Part shown: piece after piece, positions 32,276-41,920 of the stretch
Numbering within the stretch: position 1 is the first letter of the stretch
Layout of the letters: every line of letters starts with the position of its first letter
Assembly (NCBI GenBank): GCA_965249685.1
Contig: CBDFMN010000003.1
Location: 3,286,001-3,350,000, forward strand
Origin: RH-AL1 sp965249685
GTDB taxonomy: Bacteria > Pseudomonadota > Alphaproteobacteria > Rhizobiales > Beijerinckiaceae
Length of the DNA: 64,000 nucleotides
Reading direction: 5' to 3'
Made by a program: the position numbers and the translations under genes
Notes under the pieces: model-generated
The model's input: only the letters and a program-made list of their open reading frames with translations
Told to the model about the DNA's origin: nothing
The model's database searches: none

Positions 32276-35200
32276 GGGGCTTCAACCTGTCGGCATGGGC
32301 GCTCGGCCACCGATCCTTCGTCTGGTTCCTGATGATCGTCGCGATCGTCGCCGGCGCGATGGCCTATACCAAACTCGGACGCGAGGAGGACCCTGCCTTC
32401 GCGATCAAGACGATGGTCGTCGGCGCCGAATGGCCCGGCGCCACCGTCGGCGATACGCTCGACCAGGTGACCGACCGCATCGAGAAAGAGCTGCAGCAGG
32501 TCGATTCCCTCGACTATACCAAAAGCTACACGACGCCCGGCAAGACCACGGTGTTCGTGCAGTTCAAGGACACGACGGACCCCAAGAAGCTGCCCGGCCT
32601 GTTCTACCAGGTCCGCAAGCACCTCGGCGACATTCGCAACACCTTCCCCGCAAGCCTGAAGAGCCTCACGTTCAACGACGAATTCGGCGACGTCTACGGC
32701 AACGTCTATGCCTTTACCGCCGACGGCCTTTCCATGCGCCAGCTGCGCGACTACGTCGAAGGCGTGCGCAGCGCCGTGCTCGGCGTCAAGAACATCGGCA
32801 AGACGACGCTCGTGGGTACGCAGGACGAGGCGATCTACCTCGACTTCTCCACCCGCAAGCTCGCCGGCCTCGGCCTCGACACCCAGGCGCTGATCAAGAC
32901 GTTGCAGGCGCAGAACGCGGTCGCGCCCTCCGGTGTCATCCAGTCCGGCGCCGAGCAGGTCTCCGTGCGCGTGGGCGGTCAATTCGTGTCCGAGGCGAGC
33001 CTCAAGGCGATCAACCTCCGCGTCAACGAGCGCTTTTTCCGCCTGTCCGACGTGGCCGACATCCATCGCGGCTATCCCGACCCGCCGCAGCCGATGTTCC
33101 GCTACGACGGCGAGCCGGCGATCGGACTGGCCATCGCGATGCGGGCCGGCGGCAACCTGCTGCAGTTCGGGGAAGAGCTGAAGACCAAGATGCGCGACGT
33201 CGAAGCCACGCTGCCGATCGGCGTCGGCATTCACCTCGTTTCAGACCAGCCGCGCATCGTCGAGCAGGCGGTCGGCGGCTTCACCCAGGCTCTGGCCGAG
33301 GCCATCGCCATCGTGCTCATCGTCAGTTTCATCAGCCTCGGCGTGCGGGCCGGCCTCGTCGTCTCCATCTCCATCCCCCTGGTGCTGGCGATTACCTTCA
33401 TCGTGCTCAACGCCATGGGGGTCACGCTGCAACGCATCTCGCTGGGCGCCCTCATTATCGCGCTCGGCCTGCTCGTCGACGACGCGATGATCACCGTCGA
33501 GATGATGGTGGCGCGTCTGGAGGCCGGCGACAGCCGTACGCAGGCCGCGACCTTCGCCTACCATTCCACTGCCTTCCCGATGCTGACGGGTACGCTCGTC
33601 ACCGTCGCCGGTTTCCTGCCGATCGGCTTCAACGGCAGCGCGGCTGGCGAGTACACCTACAGCCTCTTCGTCGTCATCGCCGCCTCGCTGCTGGTCTCCT
33701 GGGTCGTGGCCGTGCTTTTCGCCCCGCTCGTCGGCGTCAAGCTCCTGCCCAAGACGATGAAGCGCCACGATCCGGCCAAGCCCGGCCGTTTCGCGGCCCT
33801 GTTCCGCACCGTCCTCGTGGTGGCCATGCGCTGGCGCTGGGCGACCATCGTGATCAGCGTCGCGCTCCTCTTCTTATCCGTCTACGGCATGCGCTTCGTG
33901 CAGCAGCAATTCTTCCCCTCGTCGGACCGGCCCGAGATCCTCGTCGACATGACGCTGCCGCAGATGAGCAGCATCGACGAGACCCGCAAGCAGATGGACC
34001 GCATGGAGGAGCGGCTGAAGGGCGATTCCGACATCGTCAAATGGACCTCCTATGTCGGTCAGGGCGCCATCCGCTTCTACCTGCCGCTCGACCAGCAGCT
34101 CGGCAACGCCTTCTTCGGCCAGATCGTCGTCGAGACGAAGTCGCTCGAGGCACGCAACCTGCTGATGCCCAAACTCATGGCCTACGGGCGCGAGCATTTC
34201 GTCGGCACCGACGTTTTCGTGCACACGCTCGACCTGGGCCCGCCGGTCGGGCGGCCGATCCAATACCGCATCAGCGGGCCAAACCTGCAGACGGTGCGCG
34301 CGCAGGCGATCAAGCTCGCGAGTATGATCAGCGCCAACGAGCACATCGGCGTCCCCACCTTCGACTGGAACGAGCCCGGCCAGATGCTTCGCGTCGACGT
34401 CCAGCAGGACAAAGCGCGCCAGCTCGGGATCACCGGCCAGGACATTGCCGGCATTCTCAACGGGTTCATCGGCGGTACGGCCATCACGCAGGTGCGCGAC
34501 AGCATCTACCTCGTCGACGTGATCGCCCGCGCGCAGGCGTTGGAGCGCTCCTCGATCGACACGCTGCAGACCCTGCAGGTGTCGCTGGCGAACGGCGTGT
34601 CCGTGCCGTTACTCGCCCTCGCGAAGATCGGCTACGACCTGGAGCAGCCGATCGTCTGGCGCCGCGACCGTTTGCCGACCGTGACGCTGCGCGCCACCAT
34701 CGTCGACGCGCTACAGCCGGCGACGGTGGTGGCGCAGCTCAAACCGGCAGTCGACGCCTTCGCCGGCGCGTTGCCGCCCGCCTATAGCGTGGCGACGGGC
34801 GGGGCGGTGGAGGAGGCCGCCAAGGGTCAGGGGCCGATCGCCTCCGTCGTGCCGCTCATGCTGCTGACGATGGCGTTCTTCCTGATGGTGCAGCTGCAGA
34901 GCTTCGGCAAACTCGCCCTCGTCGTCAGCGTGGCGCCGCTTGGCCTCATCGGCGTCGTGGCCGCGCTCCTGCCGTCGGGCGCGCCGCTCGGCTTCGTCGC
35001 AATCCTCGGCGTGCTCGCCCTCATCGGCATCATCATCCGCAACTCGGTCATCCTGGTCACCCAGATTGACGAGTACATGAACGACGAGCGCTCTCCTTGG
35101 GACGCCGTGGTGGAGGCGACCTGCCACCGTATGCGGCCCATCCTGCTCACGGCGGCAGCCGCGAGCCTCGGCATGGTGCCGATCGCCCGCGAGGTGTTCT

Positions 35201-35409
35201 GGGGACCGATGGCCTACGCGATGATCGGCGGCATCTTGGCGGGCACGCTGCTGACGCTGATCTTCCTGCCGGCGCTCTACGTCGCCGCCTATCGCATCAA
35301 GCCGCCGCCGCGCCGCGCGGAGGCCCCGGCGGCAAGCCGGGAGGACCACCGCGCGTTCGCGGGTGCCAAGGAACCGGCGTTGACACGTGAGGCCTGGATG
35401 AAGAGATGA
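32272..35409 (+). CDS. RND-family multidrug efflux permease
   Basis: A 1045-residue inner-membrane pump of the AcrB/HAE1 type, the normal length. It has the N-terminal helix, two large periplasmic loops, and two sets of membrane helices. The proton-relay region has ISLGALIIALGLLVDDAMIT with the paired aspartates, and GIIIRNSVILVTQIDEYM lies in the second half. Substrates are unknown; efflux of toxic organics would suit the TetR partner. No outer-membrane factor gene follows, so a TolC-like protein must be encoded elsewhere. It ends 19 bases from the convergent FAD gene. Confidence 0.93.
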   Translation: MRGFNLSAWALGHRSFVWFLMIVAIVAGAMAYTKLGREEDPAFAIKTMVVGAEWPGATVGDTLDQVTDRIEKELQQVDSLDYTKSYTTPGKTTVFVQFKDTTDPKKLPGLFYQVRKHLGDIRNTFPASLKSLTFNDEFGDVYGNVYAFTADGLSMRQLRDYVEGVRSAVLGVKNIGKTTLVGTQDEAIYLDFSTRKLAGLGLDTQALIKTLQAQNAVAPSGVIQSGAEQVSVRVGGQFVSEASLKAINLRVNERFFRLSDVADIHRGYPDPPQPMFRYDGEPAIGLAIAMRAGGNLLQFGEELKTKMRDVEATLPIGVGIHLVSDQPRIVEQAVGGFTQALAEAIAIVLIVSFISLGVRAGLVVSISIPLVLAITFIVLNAMGVTLQRISLGALIIALGLLVDDAMITVEMMVARLEAGDSRTQAATFAYHSTAFPMLTGTLVTVAGFLPIGFNGSAAGEYTYSLFVVIAASLLVSWVVAVLFAPLVGVKLLPKTMKRHDPAKPGRFAALFRTVLVVAMRWRWATIVISVALLFLSVYGMRFVQQQFFPSSDRPEILVDMTLPQMSSIDETRKQMDRMEERLKGDSDIVKWTSYVGQGAIRFYLPLDQQLGNAFFGQIVVETKSLEARNLLMPKLMAYGREHFVGTDVFVHTLDLGPPVGRPIQYRISGPNLQTVRAQAIKLASMISANEHIGVPTFDWNEPGQMLRVDVQQDKARQLGITGQDIAGILNGFIGGTAITQVRDSIYLVDVIARAQALERSSIDTLQTLQVSLANGVSVPLLALAKIGYDLEQPIVWRRDRLPTVTLRATIVDALQPATVVAQLKPAVDAFAGALPPAYSVATGGAVEEAAKGQGPIASVVPLMLLTMAFFLMVQLQSFGKLALVVSVAPLGLIGVVAALLPSGAPLGFVAILGVLALIGIIIRNSVILVTQIDEYMNDERSPWDAVVEATCHRMRPILLTAAAASLGMVPIAREVFWGPMAYAMIGGILAGTLLTLIFLPALYVAAYRIKPPPRRAEAPAASREDHRAFAGAKEPALTREAWMKR

Positions 35410-35428
35410 AAGGGCGTTTTCGCGCCAG

Positions 35429-36361
35429 CTACCCGATGATCGCGGTGGCGAGGGCCGTGCCGGACATCCAGGCGGCTTCGACCCTCGGCCCGATCAGCCA
35501 ATCGCCGCAGATCCCGAGCCGCTGCGTCGCGTCCCAGGAGAAGCGCACGCCGGCGGCCCCCGACTTGGCATAGCGCCAGCGGTGGGCGTCGAGGGAGAGC
35601 GGATGCGGCAGGGCGATCCCGGCCGCTTCCCCGAAGGCCCGCAGGAGCGCGGCAGCGACGGTGCCGCCGTCCTCTTCCAGATGCTCGCGCGACCAGTCGG
35701 CGCTCGCCTGGACCACCCAGGCTTCGGGCCCGGAGCGTCCCGCTTTGGCCGAGTTGCGCGCCGCCCAGGCCACGTCGCCGCGCCGCGCGAGGACGTCGGC
35801 GGATATCGGCAGGGCCTCGGCGAAGGACGCCATGAGCGTCCAGCAGGGCTGCGACGGCGTCCGCCCCGCGAGCGCCGCCATGGCCGGTGCGAAGCTCGCC
35901 ACCAGGGCCGCGACCTGCTCTGCCGGCACGGCAACGACCACGGTGTCGAAACCGCTGCCGGCGAGCCCCTCCGCGGCGAGGTGCCAAAGGCCATCGCGGC
36001 GCGTCACGGCGGCGATCCGGGTCGACCATCGGACGTCGAGGTGTTCAGCCATCTCGGCCGCGGGGGCGCTCATGCCGGGCGTGCCGACCCAGGCGTCCTC
36101 GCCTGCCGCGAGCCACGGCGCCGCGAGCTCTCGTTGCGACCAGCGCTGCACCCTTGCCCGGAAGGCCGGATCGCGCGCCGTGAAATATTGCGCACCATGA
36201 TCGAAGGCGGCGGGACCCAAACGCGTCTCGACCCTTCGCGTCGACAGGCGGCCCGCAGGGTGTCGGCCCTTGTCGAACAGGGTCACCTCGACACCGCCTG
36301 CCCGCAGCGACTCGGCACAGGCAAGCCCGGCCATGCCGGCGCCGATAATCGCTGACTTCAT
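35429..36361 (-). CDS. FAD-dependent amine-oxidase-like (renalase-type) oxidoreductase
   Basis: A 310-residue flavoprotein. The N-terminus MKSAIIGAGMAGLACAESLR is a Rossmann FAD-binding motif, followed by LFDKGRHPAGRLSTRR and FDHGAQYFTARDPAF, features of the bacterial renalase-like NAD(P)/FAD proteins. The C-terminus LGICGDWLIGPRVEAAWMSG is the usual second FAD contact. The substrate is unknown (possibly dihydronicotinamide isomers by analogy to renalase). Start at 36361 places the GxGxxG motif at residue 7; an in-frame ATG at 36391 would add ten polar residues. Confidence 0.8.
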   Translation of the reverse strand: MKSAIIGAGMAGLACAESLRAGGVEVTLFDKGRHPAGRLSTRRVETRLGPAAFDHGAQYFTARDPAFRARVQRWSQRELAAPWLAAGEDAWVGTPGMSAPAAEMAEHLDVRWSTRIAAVTRRDGLWHLAAEGLAGSGFDTVVVAVPAEQVAALVASFAPAMAALAGRTPSQPCWTLMASFAEALPISADVLARRGDVAWAARNSAKAGRSGPEAWVVQASADWSREHLEEDGGTVAAALLRAFGEAAGIALPHPLSLDAHRWRYAKSGAAGVRFSWDATQRLGICGDWLIGPRVEAAWMSGTALATAIIG

Positions 36362-36465
36362 CCGTTCTCGCGCCCCGTCACCGTCGGTCATCCGTCGGCC
36401 AAGGTCGCCATCCCATCGCTTTCGTCAATGGGTGCGGCCTTTGCGAGAAGCGGCCGCACCCCCAA

Positions 36466-37227
36466 ATGCACGACTACCCACGGATGGATTCCCTCGTGCT
36501 CCGCCTCCTCGCCCTCGCCTTCGTGCTCGTCTTCATTGTGCCGGTCGTGATCTCCGGTGCCCTCTATGCCGTCCGCAATCGCGACGTCGAGTGGCGCACC
36601 GCCGACCGCTCGAGCGCCGGCCTGCTGCCATCGCCGGCGCCCGGCCAGCCGGCCGTCGTGCGCGTCTTTTCCGCCCGCACCGTGTCATGGCGCGGGATCG
36701 TCGCGACGCACAGCTGGATCGTCGTCAGGGAGGCGAGCGCCTCCGCCTACAAGAGGTTCGACTACACCGCCTGGGGGACGCCGATCTGGGTCGATCGTTT
36801 CGTCGCCGACGGGCTGTGGTTCGGCAGCCGCCCCGCGGTGGTGTTCGCCGCCGATGGTGCAGTGGCAGGCGCGATGATCCCGCGCATCAAAGACACCATC
36901 GCCCACTACCGGTACGCGAGCCTTGGCGACTACCGGGCGTGGCCGGGACCCAATTCGAACACCTTCGTTGCCGCCGTCATGAGCGCCGTGCCGGACATGC
37001 GCGCGAGCCTGCCGCCGACGGCCATCGGCAAGGATTTCCCCTACGATGGCCGCTGGATCGGGCTGACTGCGTCCGGTACCGGCGTCCGCCTCAACTGGGG
37101 CGGTTATCTCGGCCTGACCCTCGGCTGGGTCGAGGGACTGGAGGTGAACGTGCTCGGCGCCGTCGTGGGGCTCGACTTCATCCACCCCGGCATCAAGCTC
37201 CCGGCGCTGGGCCGCATCGGCGTCTGA
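36466..37227 (+). CDS. DUF3750 family protein, membrane anchored
   Basis: A 253-residue protein with one N-terminal membrane segment (LVLRLLALAFVLVFIVPVVI) and an exterior domain with FSARTVSWRGIVATHSWIVV, WPGPNSNTFVAAVMSAVP, LPPTAIGKDFPYDGRWIGL and GLDFIHPGIKLPALGRIGV. These are recognisable as the DUF3750 family of proteobacteria. The WPGPNSNTF stretch, with its conserved Asn, and HSWIVV with His suggest a cysteine/histidine-like hydrolase fold, but no function is established. Start may be 36466 or, skipping six residues, 36484. It is transcribed toward the dehydrogenase at 37299. Confidence 0.75.
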   Translation: MHDYPRMDSLVLRLLALAFVLVFIVPVVISGALYAVRNRDVEWRTADRSSAGLLPSPAPGQPAVVRVFSARTVSWRGIVATHSWIVVREASASAYKRFDYTAWGTPIWVDRFVADGLWFGSRPAVVFAADGAVAGAMIPRIKDTIAHYRYASLGDYRAWPGPNSNTFVAAVMSAVPDMRASLPPTAIGKDFPYDGRWIGLTASGTGVRLNWGGYLGLTLGWVEGLEVNVLGAVVGLDFIHPGIKLPALGRIGV

Positions 37228-37298
37228 GGGTCTTCCGGTGGCCTTGCCGGCGCGACGGGCGCGGGTGTTAAAGGACGGCGTGGCAGAGGCGAGGACGC

Positions 37299-38711
37299 AT
37301 GGGTACCGACGCGATCGAGGCATTTCGGATGGTGCTCGGAGACAGCGGCGTCCTAACCGGCCCCGACCTCGTCGAGCGCTATGTCGTCGATCAGCGCGAT
37401 CTCCTGCGCGGCGTGACGCCCGCCGTGCTTCGGCCGGCGGACACGGGCGAGGTCCAACGGATCGTCCAGCTGGCCTCCCGCCTCGGTTTCGCCCTTGTGC
37501 CGCAGGGCGGCAACACCGGTTATTGCGGCGGCGCGACGCCCGATCGTTCGGGCCGCCAGCTCGTCGTCAGTCTGGAACGGATGAACCGCATCCGCGAAGT
37601 CGATCCTCTCGGACATACCCTTGCGGCCGATGCCGGTGTGGTGCTCGCCGACGCGCAGAAGGCCGCGGGGGACCGAGGGCTGATGCTGTCGCTGAGCCTC
37701 GGCGCGGAAGGCAGCTGCCGCCTCGGCGGCAACGTGGGCACCAATGCCGGCGGCCTCTCGGTGCTGCGCTACGGCATGACGCGCGACCTCGTTCTCGGCC
37801 TGGAAGTGGTGTTATCGAACGGCGATGTGCTCGACGACATGAAGCGCCTGCGCAAGAACAACACCGGCTACGACCTCAAGCAGACTTTCATCGGTTCCGA
37901 GGGGACCCTCGGGATCGTCACCGGTGTGGTGCTGAAGCTGGGCCCAATACCGGTGCAGCGCGCCACCGCCTGGGTCGAGCTCGCCGCCGGCGCGCCGCTG
38001 GCGGAAATGCTCGCGCTGACGCGGCGCGAGAGCGCGGACCTCGTGTCCTCGTTCGAGTTCATCACTGCCCGCTCCATCGCGCTGGTGCAGACGGCGGCGG
38101 CAGGGCCGCTCAAAGCGGGACCGGGCGGTGCGCTCCTCGTCGAGTTCTGCTCCTCGTCGTTGCGCCTCCCCCTCGACGACCTGATGGCCGGCACGTTGCA
38201 AATGATGGTCGAACGCGGCTGGGTGGAGGACGCGCTCCTCGCCCAGAACGAGCGGCAGCGCCGCGGCTTCTGGACGCTGCGCGAGACCATACCCGAGGGT
38301 GAGAAGAAGGCGGGCGGCTCCGTCAAGCACGACATCTCGCTGCCGCTCGGCGCGGTCGAGCCGTTTCTCGCGCGCGGCGCGGTCGTCGTACGCGGTTACG
38401 ACCCGCGCCTCGAACTTTCGGTCTATGGCCATCTCGGCGACGGCAACCTGCACTACAACGTGCTCGTTCCGCCGGGCGAAGAGCGCCTCGCCTTCACGGC
38501 GGCGATCGAGGGCGACCTGTCGCATCGGCTTTACGCCGCCGCGCTCGAACTGGGCGGCACCTATAGCGGCGAGCATGGCGTCGCCCGGTTGAAGCGTCCC
38601 CTCCTCGAGCGCTACGGCGATCCCGTGCGCCTCGCGTTGATGCGGCGGGTGAAAGCCGCGCATGATCCCGCCAACCTCATGAACCCCGGCGCTCTCGTCG
38701 ATCCCGGCTAG
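37299..38711 (+). CDS. FAD-linked 2-hydroxyacid dehydrogenase (GlcD/D2HGDH type)
   Basis: A 470-residue flavoenzyme of the vanillyl-alcohol-oxidase fold. FAD-binding PQGGNTGYCGGA near 67-78 and NVGTNAGGLSVLRYG near 146-160 are visible, plus KNNTGYDLKQTFIGSEGTLG. The substrate/metal domain has GHLGDGNLHYNV, where the two His bind metal, and SGEHGVARLKR. These are marks of D-2-hydroxyglutarate or D-lactate dehydrogenases; the exact substrate is not fixed. GAGGACGC precedes the ATG. It overlaps the convergent FAD gene by four bases. It might oxidise D-2-hydroxyacids also handled by the 2-hydroxyacid dehydrogenase at 39967. Confidence 0.87.
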   Translation: MGTDAIEAFRMVLGDSGVLTGPDLVERYVVDQRDLLRGVTPAVLRPADTGEVQRIVQLASRLGFALVPQGGNTGYCGGATPDRSGRQLVVSLERMNRIREVDPLGHTLAADAGVVLADAQKAAGDRGLMLSLSLGAEGSCRLGGNVGTNAGGLSVLRYGMTRDLVLGLEVVLSNGDVLDDMKRLRKNNTGYDLKQTFIGSEGTLGIVTGVVLKLGPIPVQRATAWVELAAGAPLAEMLALTRRESADLVSSFEFITARSIALVQTAAAGPLKAGPGGALLVEFCSSSLRLPLDDLMAGTLQMMVERGWVEDALLAQNERQRRGFWTLRETIPEGEKKAGGSVKHDISLPLGAVEPFLARGAVVVRGYDPRLELSVYGHLGDGNLHYNVLVPPGEERLAFTAAIEGDLSHRLYAAALELGGTYSGEHGVARLKRPLLERYGDPVRLALMRRVKAAHDPANLMNPGALVDPG

Positions 38712-39970
38712 AACCGCCCTGCCGCGAATGGTGCGATGGGGATTTCCGGCTCGCGACCGCCGACGAGTTGCGCCACCACGCGGCCGGTGCGCGCCGAGGA
38801 GACGAGCCCGACGTGGCCGTGGCCGAAGGCGTGGATCACGTCCCGGCTCGCCCGCGCCGGCCCCAGGACCGGCAGGCCGTCCGGTGTACTCGGCCGGTGC
38901 CCGAACCACAGCTTGACGCGCGAGGCCGGCAGATCGCGCGGCAGCCCTGGGACCATGGAAAGAAGGTGGTCGCGCAGGATCTCGGCGCGGCGCCAGTCGG
39001 GCGCCGCTTCCAGGCCGGCGATCTCGACCTGACCGGCGGCGCGCAAGCCCCCCGTCATCGGGTTGACGATGAGCTTCACGTCGGAGGCGTTGACGGAGCC
39101 GCGCAGCGTCGTCTCCGCGCCGGTGATCACCGCGTGATAGCCGCGCTCCGTCTCCAGCGGCACTGTGTCCCCGACCGAAGCCGCGAGCGCCTTCGAGCGC
39201 GCCCCGGCTGCGACCACGGCCTTGTCGCAGACGATCGTCCCATGCGCGGCCGTGACGATTCCACGCAGGCGCTTGCCCTCGAGGTCAAGGCCGACCGCGC
39301 GGTCTGCCACGAAGGCCGCGCCGCGCTCACGCGCCAAGACGGCCAGCGCGGCGACATAGGCGCCGGGGTCTTTGCAGCGGCCTGCCTCTTCGACGAGCAG
39401 GCCGAACCGATAGCGGCGGTCGAGGGCCGGCTCGCGCTGGCGCAGCTCATCGGCCGAGAGCTCCAGCCAGCGCACTCCGACCTTGGCGCGGATGTCCCAG
39501 GCGAGGCGGGCTGCCTCGAAGTCATCCCGCGCGGGAAACACATGCAGCACACCGGCCTGCTCGATCAGTTGCGCCACGCCCGCTTCCTCCGCCAGCCGGC
39601 GGTGCAGCCTCGGCGCGTCCACCAGCAGCGGGCGCAGCGCGCGCGCCGTCCGCTCGAGGCGCGCCGCCGTCCAGCCCGAGACGAGGTAGAGCGCCAGCCA
39701 GGGTGCGGCCCTGGGCAGGTAGCGCCAGCGTATCGCCAGCGGCCCGAGCGGGTCGCGCAAATAGGCCGGAAGCTTTCGCCACAGGCCGGGCTCGGCGGGC
39801 GGGATCACCGAATGCGAGGACAGCCAGCCGGCGTTCCCATAGCTCGCGGCCTGCTCGCCGCCGGGCTCGCCCGGTTCGACCACCGTTACGGCATGGCCGT
39901 CGCGCAGGCATTCCAGGGCGCTGACGATGCCAACGGCACCGCCGCCGATTATCGCGACGTGGTGGGTCAC
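38708..39970 (-). CDS. D-amino acid dehydrogenase/oxidase (DadA-like FAD enzyme)
   Basis: A 420-residue DAO-family flavoprotein. The N-terminus THHVAIIGGGAVGIVSALEC has GxGxxG, followed by VVEPGEPGGEQAASYGNAGW typical of DadA. The C-terminus has WFGHRPSTPDGLPVLGPAR and FGHGHVGLVSSARTGRVVA. It should deaminate D-amino acids to 2-oxoacids and ammonia. The chosen start is a GTG at 39970 that overlaps the stop of the upstream gene (GTGA); a TTG at 39988 is the alternative. It ends an operon with amide uptake and formamidase, fitting a nitrogen-scavenging theme. Confidence 0.83.
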   Translation of the reverse strand: MTHHVAIIGGGAVGIVSALECLRDGHAVTVVEPGEPGGEQAASYGNAGWLSSHSVIPPAEPGLWRKLPAYLRDPLGPLAIRWRYLPRAAPWLALYLVSGWTAARLERTARALRPLLVDAPRLHRRLAEEAGVAQLIEQAGVLHVFPARDDFEAARLAWDIRAKVGVRWLELSADELRQREPALDRRYRFGLLVEEAGRCKDPGAYVAALAVLARERGAAFVADRAVGLDLEGKRLRGIVTAAHGTIVCDKAVVAAGARSKALAASVGDTVPLETERGYHAVITGAETTLRGSVNASDVKLIVNPMTGGLRAAGQVEIAGLEAAPDWRRAEILRDHLLSMVPGLPRDLPASRVKLWFGHRPSTPDGLPVLGPARASRDVIHAFGHGHVGLVSSARTGRVVAQLVGGREPEIPIAPFAAGRF

Positions 39971-40875
39971 GACGCGAGACGGCGGCAATGGGCGAGCGCC
40001 GCCTCGATGAGGGTCTCGCTGGCCTCGGGCGTGCGGAAGGCGGAATGGGCGGAGAGCGTGGCGTTCTCCACGCGGGTCCAGGGATGGCCGGCCCGCATCG
40101 GTTCCTCGCCGTAGACGTCGAGCCCGGCGTGGAGCAGCCTGCCGTCCTCTAAGGCGGCCCGCAGCGCCGCTTCGTCGACGAGCGCGCCGCGCGCCGTGTT
40201 GACGAGGATGGCGCCGGGCCGCATGGCGGCGATCCGCGCCGCCGACAGGAAGCCGCGCGTCTCCTCTGTGAGGAGCAGGTGCAGAGAGACGACGTCGGCC
40301 CGCGCGAGCAACGCGTCGAGCCCGACGAACGTGACATGCTGCCGCGTCTTGGGCGTCCTATTCCAGGCGAGCACATGCATTCCCGCGCCCTGTGCCAGCC
40401 GCGCCAGCTCCGCCGCGATCCCGCCGAAGCCGACGAGGCCGAGCGTCTTGCCGGTGAGCTGGACGGCTTCCGCGCGCAGCCATTGGCCCGCGCGCATGCC
40501 CCGGTCCATGCGGGCGAAGCCCTTAGCCGCCGCCCACATCAGGCCGAAGGCGCACTCGGCCACGGCCGTGTCGCCGTAGCCCTTGATGGTGTGGACGCCG
40601 ATGCCGCGGGCGGCGAGCGCCTCCAGGTCCATGTAGGAGCGTGCCCCCGTGCCGAGGAAGACCACGTGCTTCAGCCCGGCGCACCGCACCGCGACGGCAG
40701 TGGGCAGGTGCGTGTGGTCGATGATGGCGATGGCCGCGTCCCTGAGGACGCCGGGCAACGCCTCCGGCGTGACCGCCGGCTGTCGGTTGACAGCGACGGG
40801 TATGTCGCCGGCGCGGCGTAGGCGCACCACGACGTCCGCCAGCACGTCACTCGCATCGACGAAAACCGCCCGCAT
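39967..40875 (-). CDS. D-isomer-specific 2-hydroxyacid dehydrogenase
   Basis: A 302-residue NAD(P)-dependent dehydrogenase. GLVGFGGIAAELARLAQGAG is the Rossmann motif, VNTARGALVDEAAL carries the substrate Arg region, DVYGEEPM follows, and ATLSAHSAFRTPEASE has the catalytic His. The family reduces 2-oxoacids or oxidises D-2-hydroxyacids; the oxoacid product of the neighbouring D-amino acid enzyme could be its substrate, which is inference. GGGAGAGG precedes the ATG. It follows fmdA by 92 bases on the same strand. Confidence 0.85.
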   Translation of the reverse strand: MRAVFVDASDVLADVVVRLRRAGDIPVAVNRQPAVTPEALPGVLRDAAIAIIDHTHLPTAVAVRCAGLKHVVFLGTGARSYMDLEALAARGIGVHTIKGYGDTAVAECAFGLMWAAAKGFARMDRGMRAGQWLRAEAVQLTGKTLGLVGFGGIAAELARLAQGAGMHVLAWNRTPKTRQHVTFVGLDALLARADVVSLHLLLTEETRGFLSAARIAAMRPGAILVNTARGALVDEAALRAALEDGRLLHAGLDVYGEEPMRAGHPWTRVENATLSAHSAFRTPEASETLIEAALAHCRRLAS

Positions 40876-40967
40876 GGCCTCTCCCGATCTCTGCCCTGGA
40901 ACCGGTCCCGCGCGCATCTCGGACCGCGAGACGGCCCCTGTCGGCTTTGCCTCTAGCAGCGCCTTGC

Positions 40968-41906
40968 CTATAGCAGCGCCTTGGGCAGCATCATGTGGAT
41001 GCCTTTGTTGCCGTCGACGAGCTGCGTCACCCGCAGGTCGCCAGCCAGCGAGCAGAGCATGTAAGCCTGGTTGCGGGTGAGCGTCGTGCGCTCGCACACG
41101 TGCTTCACCATTTCGCGCACCGCCTGCTTGGCGGCGTCGTCGAGATCCTCGTCCAGGCCGATGGACATGAGGTGGGTCGCGGTCTCGGCGAACGGCCAGG
41201 CGAGCTGCATATCCTTGCGGACGGTCAGGCGGAACGTGCCGGTCACACCCGTCTCGAGCGCTGTGATGCAGACCTCGCCGTCGCCCTGCACGCCGTGCCC
41301 GTCGCCGGCGAAGAACAGCGCGCCCTCGGTGAAGACGGGCAGGTACAGGGTGGTGCCGGGCTTGAGCTCCTTGTTGTCCATGTTGCCGCCGAAGGAGCGC
41401 GGCACGGGCGAGCCGCAGCGGCCCCAGACCGGCGGCGGCGCCGTCGCGATGATGCCGAAGAAGGGGTCGAGCGGGATCTCGGCGCCCCACGGCATGACGC
41501 ACAGGTTGCGGGCGTGGTCGACCGTGGGGTGGATCGTCTCGTAGTCCGTAAACTCGTCCGGCAGTGTGCCGAGCAGCGGTAGGATGGCGACGAAGCCCCA
41601 GTCCTGGCTGATCTTCACGTCGAGGATGTCGACCTGCAGCACGTCGCCGGGCTGTGCGCCCCGCACGAAGACGGGTCCGGTGATGAAGTGCGGTCCCGGC
41701 CCCTGCGTCATCGTCTCCAGGGCGTGGAGGTAGTCGGGCGGCACGAGGCTCCTGTCAGCCGGCAGGCACTCCTTGCCGCCGGCCGGAAAGGACGACAGGG
41801 TGACGGTGTCGCCGGATGCCACCTCCAGCACCGGCTTCGTGCGGCTGTCGAGATAGCCCCAAACCATGTTTTCCGGCTTGGTGGAGAGTTCGTGGCGCTT
41901 GGACAT
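40968..41906 (-). CDS. fmdA: Formamidase/acetamidase
   Basis: A 312-residue amidase of the FmdA_AmdA family: MSKRHELSTKPENMVWGYLD, GDVLQVDILDVKISQDWGF, WGAEIPLDPFFGIIATAPPP, and FGGNMDNKELKPGTTLYLPV followed by GALFFAGDGHGVQGDGEVC. These are hallmark stretches of short-chain amidases that split formamide (or acetamide) to formate (acetate) and ammonia. It has the usual length minus a C-terminal extension seen in some homologues. AGGAG precedes the ATG, 14 bases after urtE. Its place behind the Urt-type transporter indicates that amides, not only urea, are imported; its product would feed formate dehydrogenase. Confidence 0.9.
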   Translation of the reverse strand: MSKRHELSTKPENMVWGYLDSRTKPVLEVASGDTVTLSSFPAGGKECLPADRSLVPPDYLHALETMTQGPGPHFITGPVFVRGAQPGDVLQVDILDVKISQDWGFVAILPLLGTLPDEFTDYETIHPTVDHARNLCVMPWGAEIPLDPFFGIIATAPPPVWGRCGSPVPRSFGGNMDNKELKPGTTLYLPVFTEGALFFAGDGHGVQGDGEVCITALETGVTGTFRLTVRKDMQLAWPFAETATHLMSIGLDEDLDDAAKQAVREMVKHVCERTTLTRNQAYMLCSLAGDLRVTQLVDGNKGIHMMLPKALL

Positions 41907-41920
41907 GGGTTGGCTCCTGA

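Noticed and set aside
35395..35430. A terminator between the RND gene and the convergent FAD gene
   Set aside because: GGGCGTTTTCGCGCC gives only a weak stem without a T-run; not strong enough to call.
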